From NCBI GenBank assembly GCA_039707655.1, contig CM077671.1:369046720-369110719 (forward strand): 64,000 bases of DNA, given 5' to 3'. Below the pieces are notes generated by a model. That model ran no database searches. It was not told the DNA's origin and was given only the letters and a program-made list of their open reading frames with translations. This DNA comes from Elymus sibiricus. Taxonomy: Eukaryota; Streptophyta; Magnoliopsida; Poales; Poaceae. The stretch's first letter is position 1, and each line of letters opens with the position of its first letter. The position numbers were made by a program, and so were the translations under genes. Shown piece by piece: positions 42,198-52,618 of the stretch.

Positions 42198-45100
42198 AGC
42201 TTGTGGCATGGAACTGCCGGGGATTGGGGCAGAGGCCGGCAGTTCGTGGTCTTCTGGCTCTCCAGAAGAAGGAGGACCCCGATATTCTCTTCTTGTCGGA
42301 AACGCGACTTGATAAGAAGCGGATGGAGAAGTTTAGGATGATGCTGGGTATGCCGCATATGGTGGTGAAAGGGAGTGATGGTAGTAGTGGTGGGCTGGCT
42401 ATGTTCTGGAAGCGGAGCATCAACCTATCACTTAGGTGGATGGGGAGGATGCACATTGATGCTGATGTCACGGAAGACGATGGTTACAAATGGCGCTTGA
42501 CGGGAATCTATGGTGAGTCACATACGAATAAGAAGGTGGAAACGTGGAAATTGCTTCGTACGCTTCATCATCAATCAAAACTGCCATGGATCTGTCTTGG
42601 CGATTTCAATGAAATATTATATGACTTTGAGAAACAGGGAGGTGTGCCTCGAGAACAATCCGTCATACAACGCTTTAGGGATGCGCTTGATTTTTGTGAG
42701 CTAAAAGATCTGGGTTTTGAAGGTGATGTTTTCACTTGGCGTAATAATAATCACCATGTTGCCGGTTATATTCGAGAGCGTCTTGATCGGGCTGTAGCTA
42801 ATGAGATGTGGTGCAATCGTTTTCCTTCGTATAAGCTTGTGAATGGCGATCCAGAACATTCTGATCACAGGCCTATCATTATGCACATGACCCAACCGAA
42901 AAGGAGAAGGACGCAGCATGGTGGTCCAGTACGACGGTGCTTTGAAGCCCAATGGCTGCTTGAAGAGGATTGTGACAGTGTGGTGTCTAATGCATGGGAG
43001 ATGGCAAAAGCTCGAAGCAACGGTGTGTTGTTGGACTGTCTTCGGGATGTGAACAATGAGTTGCATGTGTGGAGCCGGGATGTGTTGGGAGATTTGCAGA
43101 AAAGGATAAAAATAGTAAAGGCAGAACTAGAGGCGTGTCGTAGGGAGATTTTGAGTGCTCGGAATGTGCATCGCGAGCAAGTGCTGCGGTATAAGCTTGA
43201 TAGGCTGGAAGAGCAGCATGATACTTTTTGGAGACAGCGGGCACACGCTAATTGGCTGGTTAAGGGAGACCGCAATACAGAATTTTTCCATGCCTTTGCA
43301 TCTGAGCGGAAAAGAAAGAACTTGATAAAGAAACTTGTGGGGGAGGATGGTGTGGTGGAGGAGAGGGAGGAGGGTTTTAAGGCCCTCATTACTAACCATT
43401 TTCTTGATTTATTTACCTCCACCACAGGTACGGAGCTTGGGAGAGCTCTTGATGCGGTTCCCACCCGCGTTACACAAGACATGAATGAAGCTCTCATGGC
43501 TGAGTTTACTGCCGAGGAAGTGTGGAAGGCTCTCAATGATATGGGTGACCTTAAGGCCCCAGGCCCGGATGGTATGCCGGCGTTGTTCTACAAGAAGTAT
43601 TGGAACTTGGTGGGGGAGCAAGTGGTGCAAGAGGTATTACTGGTGTTGCAAGGAGGCGGTATGCCGGAGGGATGGAATGAAACTTTGGTTGTACTCATCC
43701 CAATGGTGCAGAACCCAGAAAGGATAAAAGACCTTCGCCCAATAAGTCTTTGCAACGTGGTTTACAAACTTGTGTACAAAGTTCTTGCCAACAGGTTGAA
43801 GATGGTTCTTGGGGAACTAATTTCTGACAATCAGAGTGCTTTTGTGCCGGGCCGGCTTATTTCAGATAATACTATTCTGGCATATGAAATTACACATTTT
43901 TTGAAGAGGAAACGGACGGGCAAGCAAGGATTTGCTGCTCTGAAGCTCGATATGAGCAAGGCGTATGATCGTGTGGAATGGCACTTTCTGCAAGGAATGA
44001 TGAAGAAAATGGGTTTCTGTGCAAATTTTGTGGAGCTGATCATGAAGTGCATTTCTACAGTACAGTACAGATTCAGAGTAAATGGAGATGTTTCTGAGGT
44101 GGTCATACCGGAGAGGGGCTTAAGGCAGGGGGATCCCATTTCCCCTTATTTATTTTTGCTATGTGCGGAAGGATTCTCGGCGATGTTACATAGAGCGGAA
44201 GAGGTAGGTGATCTTCGAGGTATTCGTTTGGCACCCACAGCCCCTTCAGTCAACCATCTGCTATTTGCTGATGATTCCCTAGTGATGATGGAGGCGACCG
44301 TCGAAGGTGCTGTGGCGATTAACAATATCCTGCGTGTCTATGAAGAGTGTTCCGGGCAAAAGATAAATCGTGAGAAGTCAGCAATACAGTTTAGTAAGAA
44401 CACTAGTAGAGCCTCGAAAGATGCTTTTAAACAAATTCTGGGTCTGCAGTCTGAAGCTCAGTGTGGCAAGTACTTAGGGCTGCCAACATATATTGGAAGA
44501 TCAAGGAAGAGAGCTTTTGAGTATCTGAAGGAGAGAATCTGGAATCGTATTAAGGGATGGAAGGAAAATTTTCTATCTATGGCTGGAAAGGAGATTTTGA
44601 TTAAAGCGGTCGCTCAAGCGATTCCCACGTATGCCATGTCATGTTTTGATATTACTCAGTCCATATGTGAGGACATCTCCAAGATGATCTGTCAATACTG
44701 GTGGTCACAACAGGGTGAAGAACGCCGGACACATTGGGTTAGCTGGGAGAAGATGACAAAACCAAAAAAAGAGGGTGGCCTTGGTTTCAGGAATCTGCAC
44801 TCTTTCAACTTGGCATTGCTAGCGAAGCAAGTTTGGCGTATAATACAATCCCCCCAATCCCTTTGTGCCAGGGTTTTAAAAGCAAAATACTTCCCGCAAG
44901 GGAGTATCCTTGATGCCCAGCCGGTAGCCGGTATGAGCTATGTGATGAGGAGTATTCTTAAAGGAGTGGAAATCATCAAGGAGGGCATGATTTGGCGTAT
45001 AGGATCGGGCGAGCAAATAAATATATGGAGCGACCCATGGCTCCCGAGGGGATCAACTCGGCGGCCTGATTCAGTCCAGGGAGCAAATCTATTGACAAGA

Positions 45101-46321
45101 GTTAGTGAATTGATTGTTCCAGAGATGCATACCTGGGACAGTGAGCTGGTGATGCAAACCTTTACCCCGGAGGATGCACAGGTAGTGCTCACAATTCCAT
45201 TTTTTCAACATTGGGACGATGAGGTTGCATGGCATTATGATCCCAAGGGCATTTTTTCAGTACGATCTGCATATAAGGTACATGTCCAACTCCAACGACT
45301 GCTGGGACAAAGGGATGGTAGCACCTCAAATAATTGTGAAAGGACCCAGCGGATCTGGAAGAGTTTGTGGAACCTTGAATGTCCAGCAAAAGTATGTCAC
45401 TTCATGTGGAGGTTTTGCTGGAATAGTCACCCACTTCTAATGAACATTGAGCGAAAAGGGGTGGAGCTAGAAACCCACTGTGTGGTATGCAGCCGCCTTT
45501 TTGAGGATGGGAGTCACCTCTTTTTTAAGTGTTCAGAAGTAAAAAAGAGATGGCGAGCAGCAGCGCTTGAAGATGTTAGATGTCAATTGATGCAATGCCG
45601 GGATCCTCTTGATGTCATGGAGAAGATCAGTGCACTTCCCAGCAAGCAGAAATTGCTCACTGTTTGTTTCCTATGGAGTTGGTGGTCAGAGAGGAATGGC
45701 AAAAACCATGGGGAGAATCTGAAAGGGAGTGATGCATTTGCGGGCCGTCTTTCTCAGTATGTGCACGAATGGGAAATTACTTATGCCAAGAAGGAAAAAC
45801 ATGCAGTGCAGAGACTCCTAAAATGGACTAAGCCAACTGTAGACACAGTGAAAATTAATCTCGATGGGGCCTTCCGTGAGGACAATCGTTCAGGGGGGTG
45901 GGGATGTGTAGCTCGTGATGCGTCAGGAGATGTTATTTTTGCAGCGGCTGGCCATGTTGAACATGCCAGTGATGCTCTTCAAACAGAGACACATGCTCTA
46001 CTCCAGGGACTGGCCATTGCGGATCAACTGGGTATGGGGAAAGTTATTTTTGAAACGGACTGCATCAAGCTGAAGCAAGCTGTCGCTACTGGTGAATTTG
46101 ATTCTGCCCCTCTCGGAGCCTTATTCCGGCAAGCTAGGTTCCACCTTAGCCTTGATTTTATTAGTGCCCATGTTCAGTATTGTCCACGTGAATGTAATAG
46201 ACCAGCACATGAGCTGGCTTCGTTGGGTGCCGCACAAGCTTATGGAAGCCATTCGCTGTGGCTGACAAATTGGCCGGATTCTGTACAACGTTTGGCAGCC
46301 GACGATTTGGTCGTGCCTTAA
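42194..46321 (+). CDS. LINE ORF2: endonuclease / reverse transcriptase / RNase H, 1375 aa, intact
   Basis: Endonuclease about 1-235: LVAWNCRGLG, Glu in SETRLD (37), CLGDFNEIL (about 135-143) and SDHRPIIM (about 224). Reverse transcriptase about 450-740: APGPDGMPALF, LRPISLCNVVYK, SDNQSAFVPGR, LKLDMSKAYDRV and the catalytic LLFADDSL (near 44262-44285). A zf-RVT-like region (CPAKVCHFMWR ... HCVVCSRLFEDGSHLFFKC) follows. The C terminus (about 1220-1370) is an RNase H: NLDGAF first Asp, ETHALLQGL Glu, FETDCIKL Asp and a final RPAHELASLG. No stop or shift. The ATG overlaps the ORF1 stop. RNase H presence separates it from the first LINE in this window, so the two belong to different L1 lineages. 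Confidence 0.95.
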   Translation: MKLVAWNCRGLGQRPAVRGLLALQKKEDPDILFLSETRLDKKRMEKFRMMLGMPHMVVKGSDGSSGGLAMFWKRSINLSLRWMGRMHIDADVTEDDGYKWRLTGIYGESHTNKKVETWKLLRTLHHQSKLPWICLGDFNEILYDFEKQGGVPREQSVIQRFRDALDFCELKDLGFEGDVFTWRNNNHHVAGYIRERLDRAVANEMWCNRFPSYKLVNGDPEHSDHRPIIMHMTQPKRRRTQHGGPVRRCFEAQWLLEEDCDSVVSNAWEMAKARSNGVLLDCLRDVNNELHVWSRDVLGDLQKRIKIVKAELEACRREILSARNVHREQVLRYKLDRLEEQHDTFWRQRAHANWLVKGDRNTEFFHAFASERKRKNLIKKLVGEDGVVEEREEGFKALITNHFLDLFTSTTGTELGRALDAVPTRVTQDMNEALMAEFTAEEVWKALNDMGDLKAPGPDGMPALFYKKYWNLVGEQVVQEVLLVLQGGGMPEGWNETLVVLIPMVQNPERIKDLRPISLCNVVYKLVYKVLANRLKMVLGELISDNQSAFVPGRLISDNTILAYEITHFLKRKRTGKQGFAALKLDMSKAYDRVEWHFLQGMMKKMGFCANFVELIMKCISTVQYRFRVNGDVSEVVIPERGLRQGDPISPYLFLLCAEGFSAMLHRAEEVGDLRGIRLAPTAPSVNHLLFADDSLVMMEATVEGAVAINNILRVYEECSGQKINREKSAIQFSKNTSRASKDAFKQILGLQSEAQCGKYLGLPTYIGRSRKRAFEYLKERIWNRIKGWKENFLSMAGKEILIKAVAQAIPTYAMSCFDITQSICEDISKMICQYWWSQQGEERRTHWVSWEKMTKPKKEGGLGFRNLHSFNLALLAKQVWRIIQSPQSLCARVLKAKYFPQGSILDAQPVAGMSYVMRSILKGVEIIKEGMIWRIGSGEQINIWSDPWLPRGSTRRPDSVQGANLLTRVSELIVPEMHTWDSELVMQTFTPEDAQVVLTIPFFQHWDDEVAWHYDPKGIFSVRSAYKVHVQLQRLLGQRDGSTSNNCERTQRIWKSLWNLECPAKVCHFMWRFCWNSHPLLMNIERKGVELETHCVVCSRLFEDGSHLFFKCSEVKKRWRAAALEDVRCQLMQCRDPLDVMEKISALPSKQKLLTVCFLWSWWSERNGKNHGENLKGSDAFAGRLSQYVHEWEITYAKKEKHAVQRLLKWTKPTVDTVKINLDGAFREDNRSGGWGCVARDASGDVIFAAAGHVEHASDALQTETHALLQGLAIADQLGMGKVIFETDCIKLKQAVATGEFDSAPLGALFRQARFHLSLDFISAHVQYCPRECNRPAHELASLGAAQAYGSHSLWLTNWPDSVQRLAADDLVVP

Positions 46322-49300
46322 TGGAATACATGGTGTTCCTGTCAAAAAAAAAAAAAAAAAAAAAAAAGATGGCTATTGCTTTTTAGACGTTCAAGAAAAA
46401 TTTGAACAAAGATTATGTTAAAAAGGGACTTACGCCGGACTTTGAGAAAAACTTCAAGAATCAACGTCCTTATTGGGAGGCATTCGTGCAGTACAAGTCG
46501 TCCGAGGATAGCGAGAAGAAGACAGCCCAAGCCAAGGAGAATGCGAGCAAAAAGAAGCACTTCCATCATCTTGGGCAAGGAGGATATGCGTCGGCGATTC
46601 CGAAATGGCAGAAGATGGAAGATGATCTCGTTGCCAGAGGAATCGTACCGGCGACTTTCAACTGGCCGTTGCGAGCAAAACATTACTTCTACGCTCATGG
46701 AGGCTCATTGAATATGGAAGATGGGTCGTTCGTCACTAGCGATGCCATAAGGGAAGCGGCCGACAGGCTCGATGTGGCACTAAAGGCCGTGTCCGAAGGC
46801 AGCTTCAAGTCAGACAGAGAGAAAGACGAGCTGACGTACGCTCTTGGCACACCGGAACACACAGGACGTGTGCGAGGCATGGGCGTAGTTCCATGGAAGC
46901 ATGGCTTCAGTGGCGACATAGAGACGTATCGAAGCCGACAGAGAAGAAAGGCTGAAGTAGCAGAGAAGGTGCGTGCCCTAGAAGAACGGGTTGCTTCGAT
47001 CGAAGGTGCACTTACAGCTAGCCAACAGCAGCCACCAGAAGCCAGATCAACGGCTCAGCTGGAGACTAGCCCCGTCGGCTCGCAGCGTCGTAGCAGCGTC
47101 GCTTCAACGGAACACCCAGCCGCAGATCGAGAGGAAACGGTTGCGGAACATTACCCCGTGGACGACATCGCCGTGAGGACCCCCTGTGAGCTTCTACTTC
47201 CGCTAAGGAAAAAACTAAAAGTAGTCGCTCACGGGGTTGCTGAAGTCCCTGTTCAAGGCGGGACAATCCATGGCATGACGATTCCAGAAGGATATGCTAG
47301 AGTCATGGTTGACCGTGTCGAGAAAGGATGGGAAGACCTCGACCTCGAGATCCCTGGAGGCGATGGAGAAGAGGAACTAGGACAGGCCCTCCACACTTGG
47401 ATCTGTTGGAAAAAACAGTACATAAAAATTGCAGGAAGGGATCCTAGCCCGTCTCCGAGGTCACCGCCAGCTGCTCAAGGGTCTCCGAGGCCCAGTGTGG
47501 ATCCACCGTCACCGCCCGCAGCCCAGGACCCCAGCGTTAGTCCATCGCCGTCACCGGCCGATTCCGGGGAGCCTAGTGTTAGTCCGCCTCCGCCATCTCC
47601 TCGCCCCGCAAAGAAGAAGAAATCTGCTTGGGTGCCGCCACCGCCACCTCCAAGATATAAGAAGACCCAAGAACGAAAGAAGAAAGAGAAGCCCGCGCCA
47701 GAGAAGTCAGCTTACGAAATGACTCCAGAGGAATTGGATGCTTGGGTGCAAGAAGACGTGCGCAAGCAGTTGAAGCCAAAGAAGCCTCCGCCAAAGGAAC
47801 CAGTGGATCCGGCAGGGAAGAAATTCTATCTATCCATGATGTGCCAACCAAAGCCTCCACTGATGTCGGACTACGACCGCTCGATTACAAAATCATGGGA
47901 GAAGAAGAGTAATCGGAGGTACAACCAAGTCCCCCAGCTCGGCGAACAACCCAAACAAAGCGTACCCCCTCTAGTAGTGCTTTCAAAAGAGGATGAAGCT
48001 ACTGCTGAGTTTGTCAAGGAAACGAACCTCACAAAAGCTCAGCTCCTAGGTCAGGAAAAAATCCCGGTTCACAAAGGGGCAGCAAGAAAGCCATTTGTAC
48101 TGGGGGAACCTCTGATGTGGCCAGAGTTGATTGACACCCTACCAACAAGAATGCGTGAGTTACATCAGTGGTACTTGAAAGCATGTGCAGAGGGGTATAT
48201 AATGCTAGCTGCTCGAATTAAACATACCCATTTCTATCGGGGAATGGATGACATTTGGATTGATTTTGACAATTTTTGGTTTCTATTCCATCAAGACGCC
48301 CTAGATAAGTCCCTCGTCAGTGTATGGTCTATGTAAGTGTTTTCTGTCAATTGTATACTCTAGCTCTACTAAGTCGTTTAGATTTCTCATTCCCTCCTTT
48401 TTATTTGTAATCGTGCAGGATGAAAATGCAAGAATGCCGGAAGAGCGGGATTTACAACATTGGCTTCATAGATCCGAATGTTATACATGAGGAGTGTGTA
48501 CGCCAATATCCTAATCGGACCGAGAATAATTTAGTCATGCCCTTGGAAGGGCAGCACGATCGCACATTCATTCTGTTGCCGTACAACTTCAAGTGAGTCC
48601 TTTCACTTTTTGAGTCACTTCAACTAGCCAATAAGTGTATATATCTAACATTTCTTGTATCCATATGTATGTATCAACAGTTTCCACTGGATCCTACTTG
48701 TGATCGAAATCGATCGGGCCCGAGTTACTGTGTGGGACTCCTTGAAGAAGCCACCAGAATTATATCAAAATCTCGTAGACATCATGCAAAGGGCATGGTC
48801 TCGGTTCCTCAAAACACAATTAGGAGTCGCGTCAATACCGACTGAGCTTGAATTCAACCATAACAAGCCGGTACGAATATCGCACATCTACTTTCATTTA
48901 TTCAAACAGCATGAATATTTCATAACATGTATATATGTATATATGTATATAGTGTTTGAGACAGAACCAAGGAACCAACCTCTGCGGATACTACGTATGT
49001 GAGCACATGCACTTTTTTGCAGAGATACCAAGAGGGTGACACAAGAAAACTTCGAAGTACGTATAACATTAGTAACAATTTCTTGTATCTAATTCCATGC
49101 AGGGACTAAATTAAACTATTGGTGTTTATTTGTTGTTGACAGATTTGGAGTATGAAAGAGAATCTCATCGAACCGGAAAGAATCAGGGCAATTCAAGAAG
49201 CACTCTATGGATTCCTGTTGGATGAGGTCATAAATCCAAAAGGTGAATTTTATTCCGATCCAAGGATAAGTGTGGCTCGAGCTGATAAACTCAACAAACG

Positions 49301-49616
49301 CCGCAAGACGGATGCCAGTGCCGATGACGATGCAGATGATTAGAATTATTGAAGAATTTGTCGGAAAAAACTTATGAGAATTCATACTTGTAAATATTAT
49401 TGTCCTTTATCCATGTATGTATATAATTTCTAACATTTCTTTTATCCATGTATGTATATAATTTTTTTATTTGCTTTGCTCCATATACAAATACGAATTC
49501 TAGATACGAGTACGAATACACAAACCGCTACCAGTACGACTACTAATACTAATTAATTGAAATTGAAAGGAAAAGAGAACAAATATAAAGCATCAAAAAT
49601 AAAAGAAAAATCGTTT

Positions 49617-49845
49617 AGTACCGGTTGGTATTACCAACCGGTACTAAACTGCTCGGCCTAGCTACTGGCATGGCCAGCAGTTTAGTACCGGTTGGTGTTA
49701 CCAACCGGTACTAAACGGGCCGTTTAGTACCGGGCCAGCTGACCGGTACTAAGTGCGCGTGCACTTAGTCCCGGAGCAACGGTACCGGTCGGGAAACCGG
49801 TACAAACCGGAGGTTCCCGATCGGTACTAATCCGGTACTAATGAG
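49617..49845. repeat. 3' subterminal repeat array of the CACTA element
   Basis: Units such as TTTAGTACCGGTTGG / CCAACCGGTACTAAA, palindromic and of the same core as the 5' array but with different spacers. The array ends 16 bp before the right terminus. Confidence 0.85.
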
Positions 49846-49861
49846 AGATTTTTTAGCAGTG

Positions 49862-51140
49862 AAAACTCAGATGTTGTAGAGTCATTCCAAAAAAAAAGGG
49901 GGCAAATTAACCAGCCAACGAGCGAGCAATTAACAAGCGTGCAGTACATGATCGAAATTAAAAGTGCATGCAGTAGTAGTGCTGTCAAACTTTATTTTCT
50001 TAATTTATTAGCCTAGATACTATATATGATATAATTAATCGAAGGATGCACGCATGAGAAAGACAAATAAAGTAGTAACAGCTGAAAATGCATGGGCAAC
50101 AAATAAATAAAGCAAGGGAGTGAGGCTCACATGCTGGCTGCAGATGCAGGCCATCAGGGCCACTTACTTAGTGCGTGCCGATAGTCTCATCGATCATCAA
50201 TCAGGCAGGCCTTCGTTCCCTATTTTATTTGTTCTCCGACCTCATCAGTCACCAGAGATCGATGCATGATACGGTTTGATTAGTTGTTAACAACAAGAAA
50301 GCAGTTTCAGTTAGTGCTGTTGTCATGTGACAAGTAGACAAACCAAGATTATTGATTAGCTACGGCTTTAATTGTGGAGTATATATATGTATCACCCGGT
50401 CCGTAATTAAATTTAAACGATCAATGAAGCTGCTAGTGTTTGGATTAATTTGCTTTGGAACGAGATGACATCAACTACTTGTTAATAATAAGCTACGTAG
50501 TAGGTAGCTGCAGGTCAACACACCATATGTACTGATGTATGAACGCTTTGAATCATCATTCCAGCAGAATAATCAACTAACGCAAGCGTATAAATTTTGC
50601 TTGTATATAGTGATTAATATATAATTTCATGGACCTCCCTACTCGACCGACAATATATAGATACTCCAGTAGATTGATTCCTAATTAAACACTTGATATA
50701 GAGTATATAGCATTTTTTTTTCTTCTAGTCAAAAGCTAGTCGCCCACCGCACTGCACATACCAATACCACCACCAGTTCAGTCGCTTGCTTTTTGTGCAG
50801 GCAGGCAGGTAGCAAGCTATAGTACTAGTCTGTCAATGCAATGCGCGCGCAGAGATCGATCTCATTGGCCAAAATTACTTGCACAATCAAAGAAAGGTTA
50901 CGTTATTTTTTCTTTTAAAACAAACAGTCATCAGCTGGTCGGTACTGTTCATGGCGGTTCATTGTTCATACTGGCAGCAGGACTGCAAAAGAGTATTGGT
51001 CCCAGGCAGGCAGGCAGGCATGTCTTGGCGTCCAAGCCTCGGTTGGATCGACGTGCTCAGAGCAGCGCAGCGCAGTGATCGATGTGTAAAGAACGATCAG
51101 GCGCCCAATTCGCGTCCACATTGGTCTGCATCGAAAAAAA
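49862..51140. other. Intergenic, no gene recognised
   Basis: AT-rich DNA with short repeats (GGCAGGCAGGCAGG near 51006-51020). No ORF longer than about 80 codons with protein-like content. Could hold promoter or non-coding sequence. Confidence 0.4.
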
Positions 51141-51144
51141 ACCA

Positions 51145-51465
51145 ATTTTATTTAAAAACATCACATCAAATATTTGGACATATAAATGGAGTATTAAATA
51201 TGGATAAAATGAAAAATCAATTGTACCGTTCGCGTGTAAATTGCGAGACGAATCTTTTGAGCCTAATTGTGCCATAATTTGACAATGTGATGCTACAGTA
51301 AATATTTACTAAGAACGGATTGATTAGACTTAATAAATTCATCTCGCAATTTACAGACAGGATGTGTAATTTATTTTTTGATTAGACTTAATAAATTCAT
51401 CTCGCAATTTACAGACAGAATGTGTAATTTACTTTGCTATTAGTCTACATTTGATACTTCAAATA
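51145..51465. repeat. MITE-like element with internal inverted repeat and 59-bp duplication
   Basis: AAATTGCGAGACGAATCTTT (about 51237) is matched in reverse complement by the TTCATCTCGCAATTTACAGA region (about 51339). This is a word pair common in small grass transposons. A 59-bp unit beginning TGATTAGACTTAATAAATTC occurs at 51320 and 51379. Outer limits are approximate. Confidence 0.55.
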
Positions 51466-52618
51466 TGTATCAACCGCAAAAGCCAGCACTACCGCATGCG
51501 ATGGATGCGAAGGTGGGTATGGACGACGACTCATTTTTTATTTTTTTAATCCCTCGATCTTCATGCCTGCTGCCCTGACCTGCTTCAGGCCGTCAACCCA
51601 ACCCAATGTGCTGCTTGGCTTTGTTCATACTCCTCCCCTCATTCCCTTCCTAACAGTAACAGTAGGTAATTTCTGGCACGAAGCATGCACGGCAATGGCT
51701 ATTACATCCGGGCAGCATCCGTGCTAGCTCTGGCTTGGAGAAGGATCCTCCAATCGACTCCAGTGCTAGCTCAACCCTGTCTGTCTGTCTGTCGGAGAGC
51801 CTCGATGCCAGCACCTTCCTTCCCTCTTCTATGTGTTATCTTTCCGCGTTCAGATAGATTTCCATGTTCCACTTGCTCATTCAGAGTTCAGATAGATTTC
51901 AAGTTCAGAATGTAGAGTGAGTAGTACTTGTAGAGTATTACTAATGTTTTCTTAAACAAAGGAAATCATTGACACAAGGGAAGGGACCATGTCGATCAGC
52001 AGTCGCAGACCACACGATATATATATTTCTAGTCTAGGAGAAAATCAGAATAACCCGTTACAACTTAGTTGAAGGGCGGAAAAGGGATGATCTTAGAGTG
52101 AGTGAATACAGAAAGGAATGGCGGAAGCTGCCAAGACGAACCAAGGGTACAACCAACATGGAATGGAATGGAATGGAGGTTACGGTACAACAATCAAGCA
52201 TTCTCACACAGCTGAGGTGATGAAATTACATTTACAATCGGCAGCTAGCCGTTGAGCTCCGGACCCCTTGTCGTCCCCGTGGGTGACACGGGCGCGAGCC
52301 CCTTAGACGCGTCGCCGCCGGGGCTACCTCCCTTCCTCAGGGGCGCCGCTGCCAGGGCTCACCTCCCATGCCGCTGCCCGAGTGATTGGCCGGAAGTCCG
52401 GTAGCCGCGAGGAAGGCGGCAGTAGGGCCTTCCTCGGCAGATCCCTCGCGCTCGGAGCATCCGCATCAATATGCACCAGAGTGCTCTAGCCTACTTCAGC
52501 GGCTTAGCCGATTAATCGCGATTAGTCACAATTGATCATGCCCACCGAGAAGATTATCTCAACTAGAAGTCTGGTCGTCCGACTAATCATCAACTAATCA
52601 TAAAAAGTCGGCCTATTT
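51466..52618. other. Intergenic, no gene recognised
   Basis: Includes GGAATGGAATGGAATGG (about 52157) and a GC-rich stretch 52250-52450. An imperfect palindromic patch around GATTAATCGCGATTAGTC lies near 52512. The last bases, CTATT, abut the gypsy 5' LTR and should be its target duplication. Confidence 0.4.

Larger units (their letters stand above)
41946..46378 (+). mobile_element. 5'-truncated L1-type LINE nested in the CACTA element, with 13-bp target duplication
   Basis: AAGATGGCTACTG at 41946-41958 and AAGATGGCTATTG at 46366-46378 flank the insert (one mismatch). The body runs from about 41959 to a run of 24 A at 46344-46367. The 5' end begins inside ORF1, as is usual for incomplete target-primed reverse transcription. 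ORF2 is complete. The 3' end reads CCTGTC-A(n), like the ACCGTC-A(n) end of the first LINE here. The uninterrupted ORF2 and long A tail indicate a recent insertion into an already decaying CACTA. Confidence 0.93.
41364..49343 (+). pseudogene. Second CACTA gene, ending in a Ulp1-type cysteine protease domain; split by a LINE
   Basis: Exons: 41364-41540 (MEPFHRDDDEAFLADIIS), 41626-41958 plus 46379-48332 across the LINE, 48419-48592, 48681-48870, 48953-49056, 49143-49343 (stop TAG). After an acidic start come KPKRKRGSKK, a conserved plant transposase region (CGCYVRDHFP ... WADVKRHFTFPEDKEQL; KKGLTPDFEKNF), a coiled-coil stretch, Pro/Ser/Lys-rich linkers and a C48-like protease: catalytic His in FHWILLVIE, Asp in VWDSLKKP, Cys in NQGTNLCGYYVCEH. 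The role in transposition is unknown; Ulp1 proteases cut SUMO. Damage besides the LINE: a -1 shift near 41791, TAG 46384-46386 (probably CAG once) and exon 5 one base short at the T run 49013-49018. Confidence 0.8.
33344..49861 (+). mobile_element. Complete CACTA (En/Spm) DNA transposon, 16.5 kb, carrying a nested LINE
   Basis: The left terminus CACTGCCAGAAAACTG (33344) and the right terminus, which reads inward on the minus strand CACTGCTAAAAAATCT (from 49861), are imperfect inverted repeats, both running on to CTCATT. AAA flanks each side (33341-33343 and 49862-49864), the 3-bp duplication expected of the superfamily. Subterminal arrays of TAGTACCGG...CCGGTACTA hairpins lie at both ends and once inside (39218-39526). 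Genes, all on +: an unknown 119-codon ORF, a TNP2-type transposase and a second gene with a Ulp1 domain. A 4.4 kb LINE interrupts the second gene, so the CACTA proper is about 12.1 kb. Several frameshifts make this copy non-autonomous. Confidence 0.93.

Noticed and set aside
42865..43536. 223-codon minus ORF within LINE ORF2
   Set aside because: Shadow frame; the + strand carries clear endonuclease and reverse-transcriptase motifs through the same interval.
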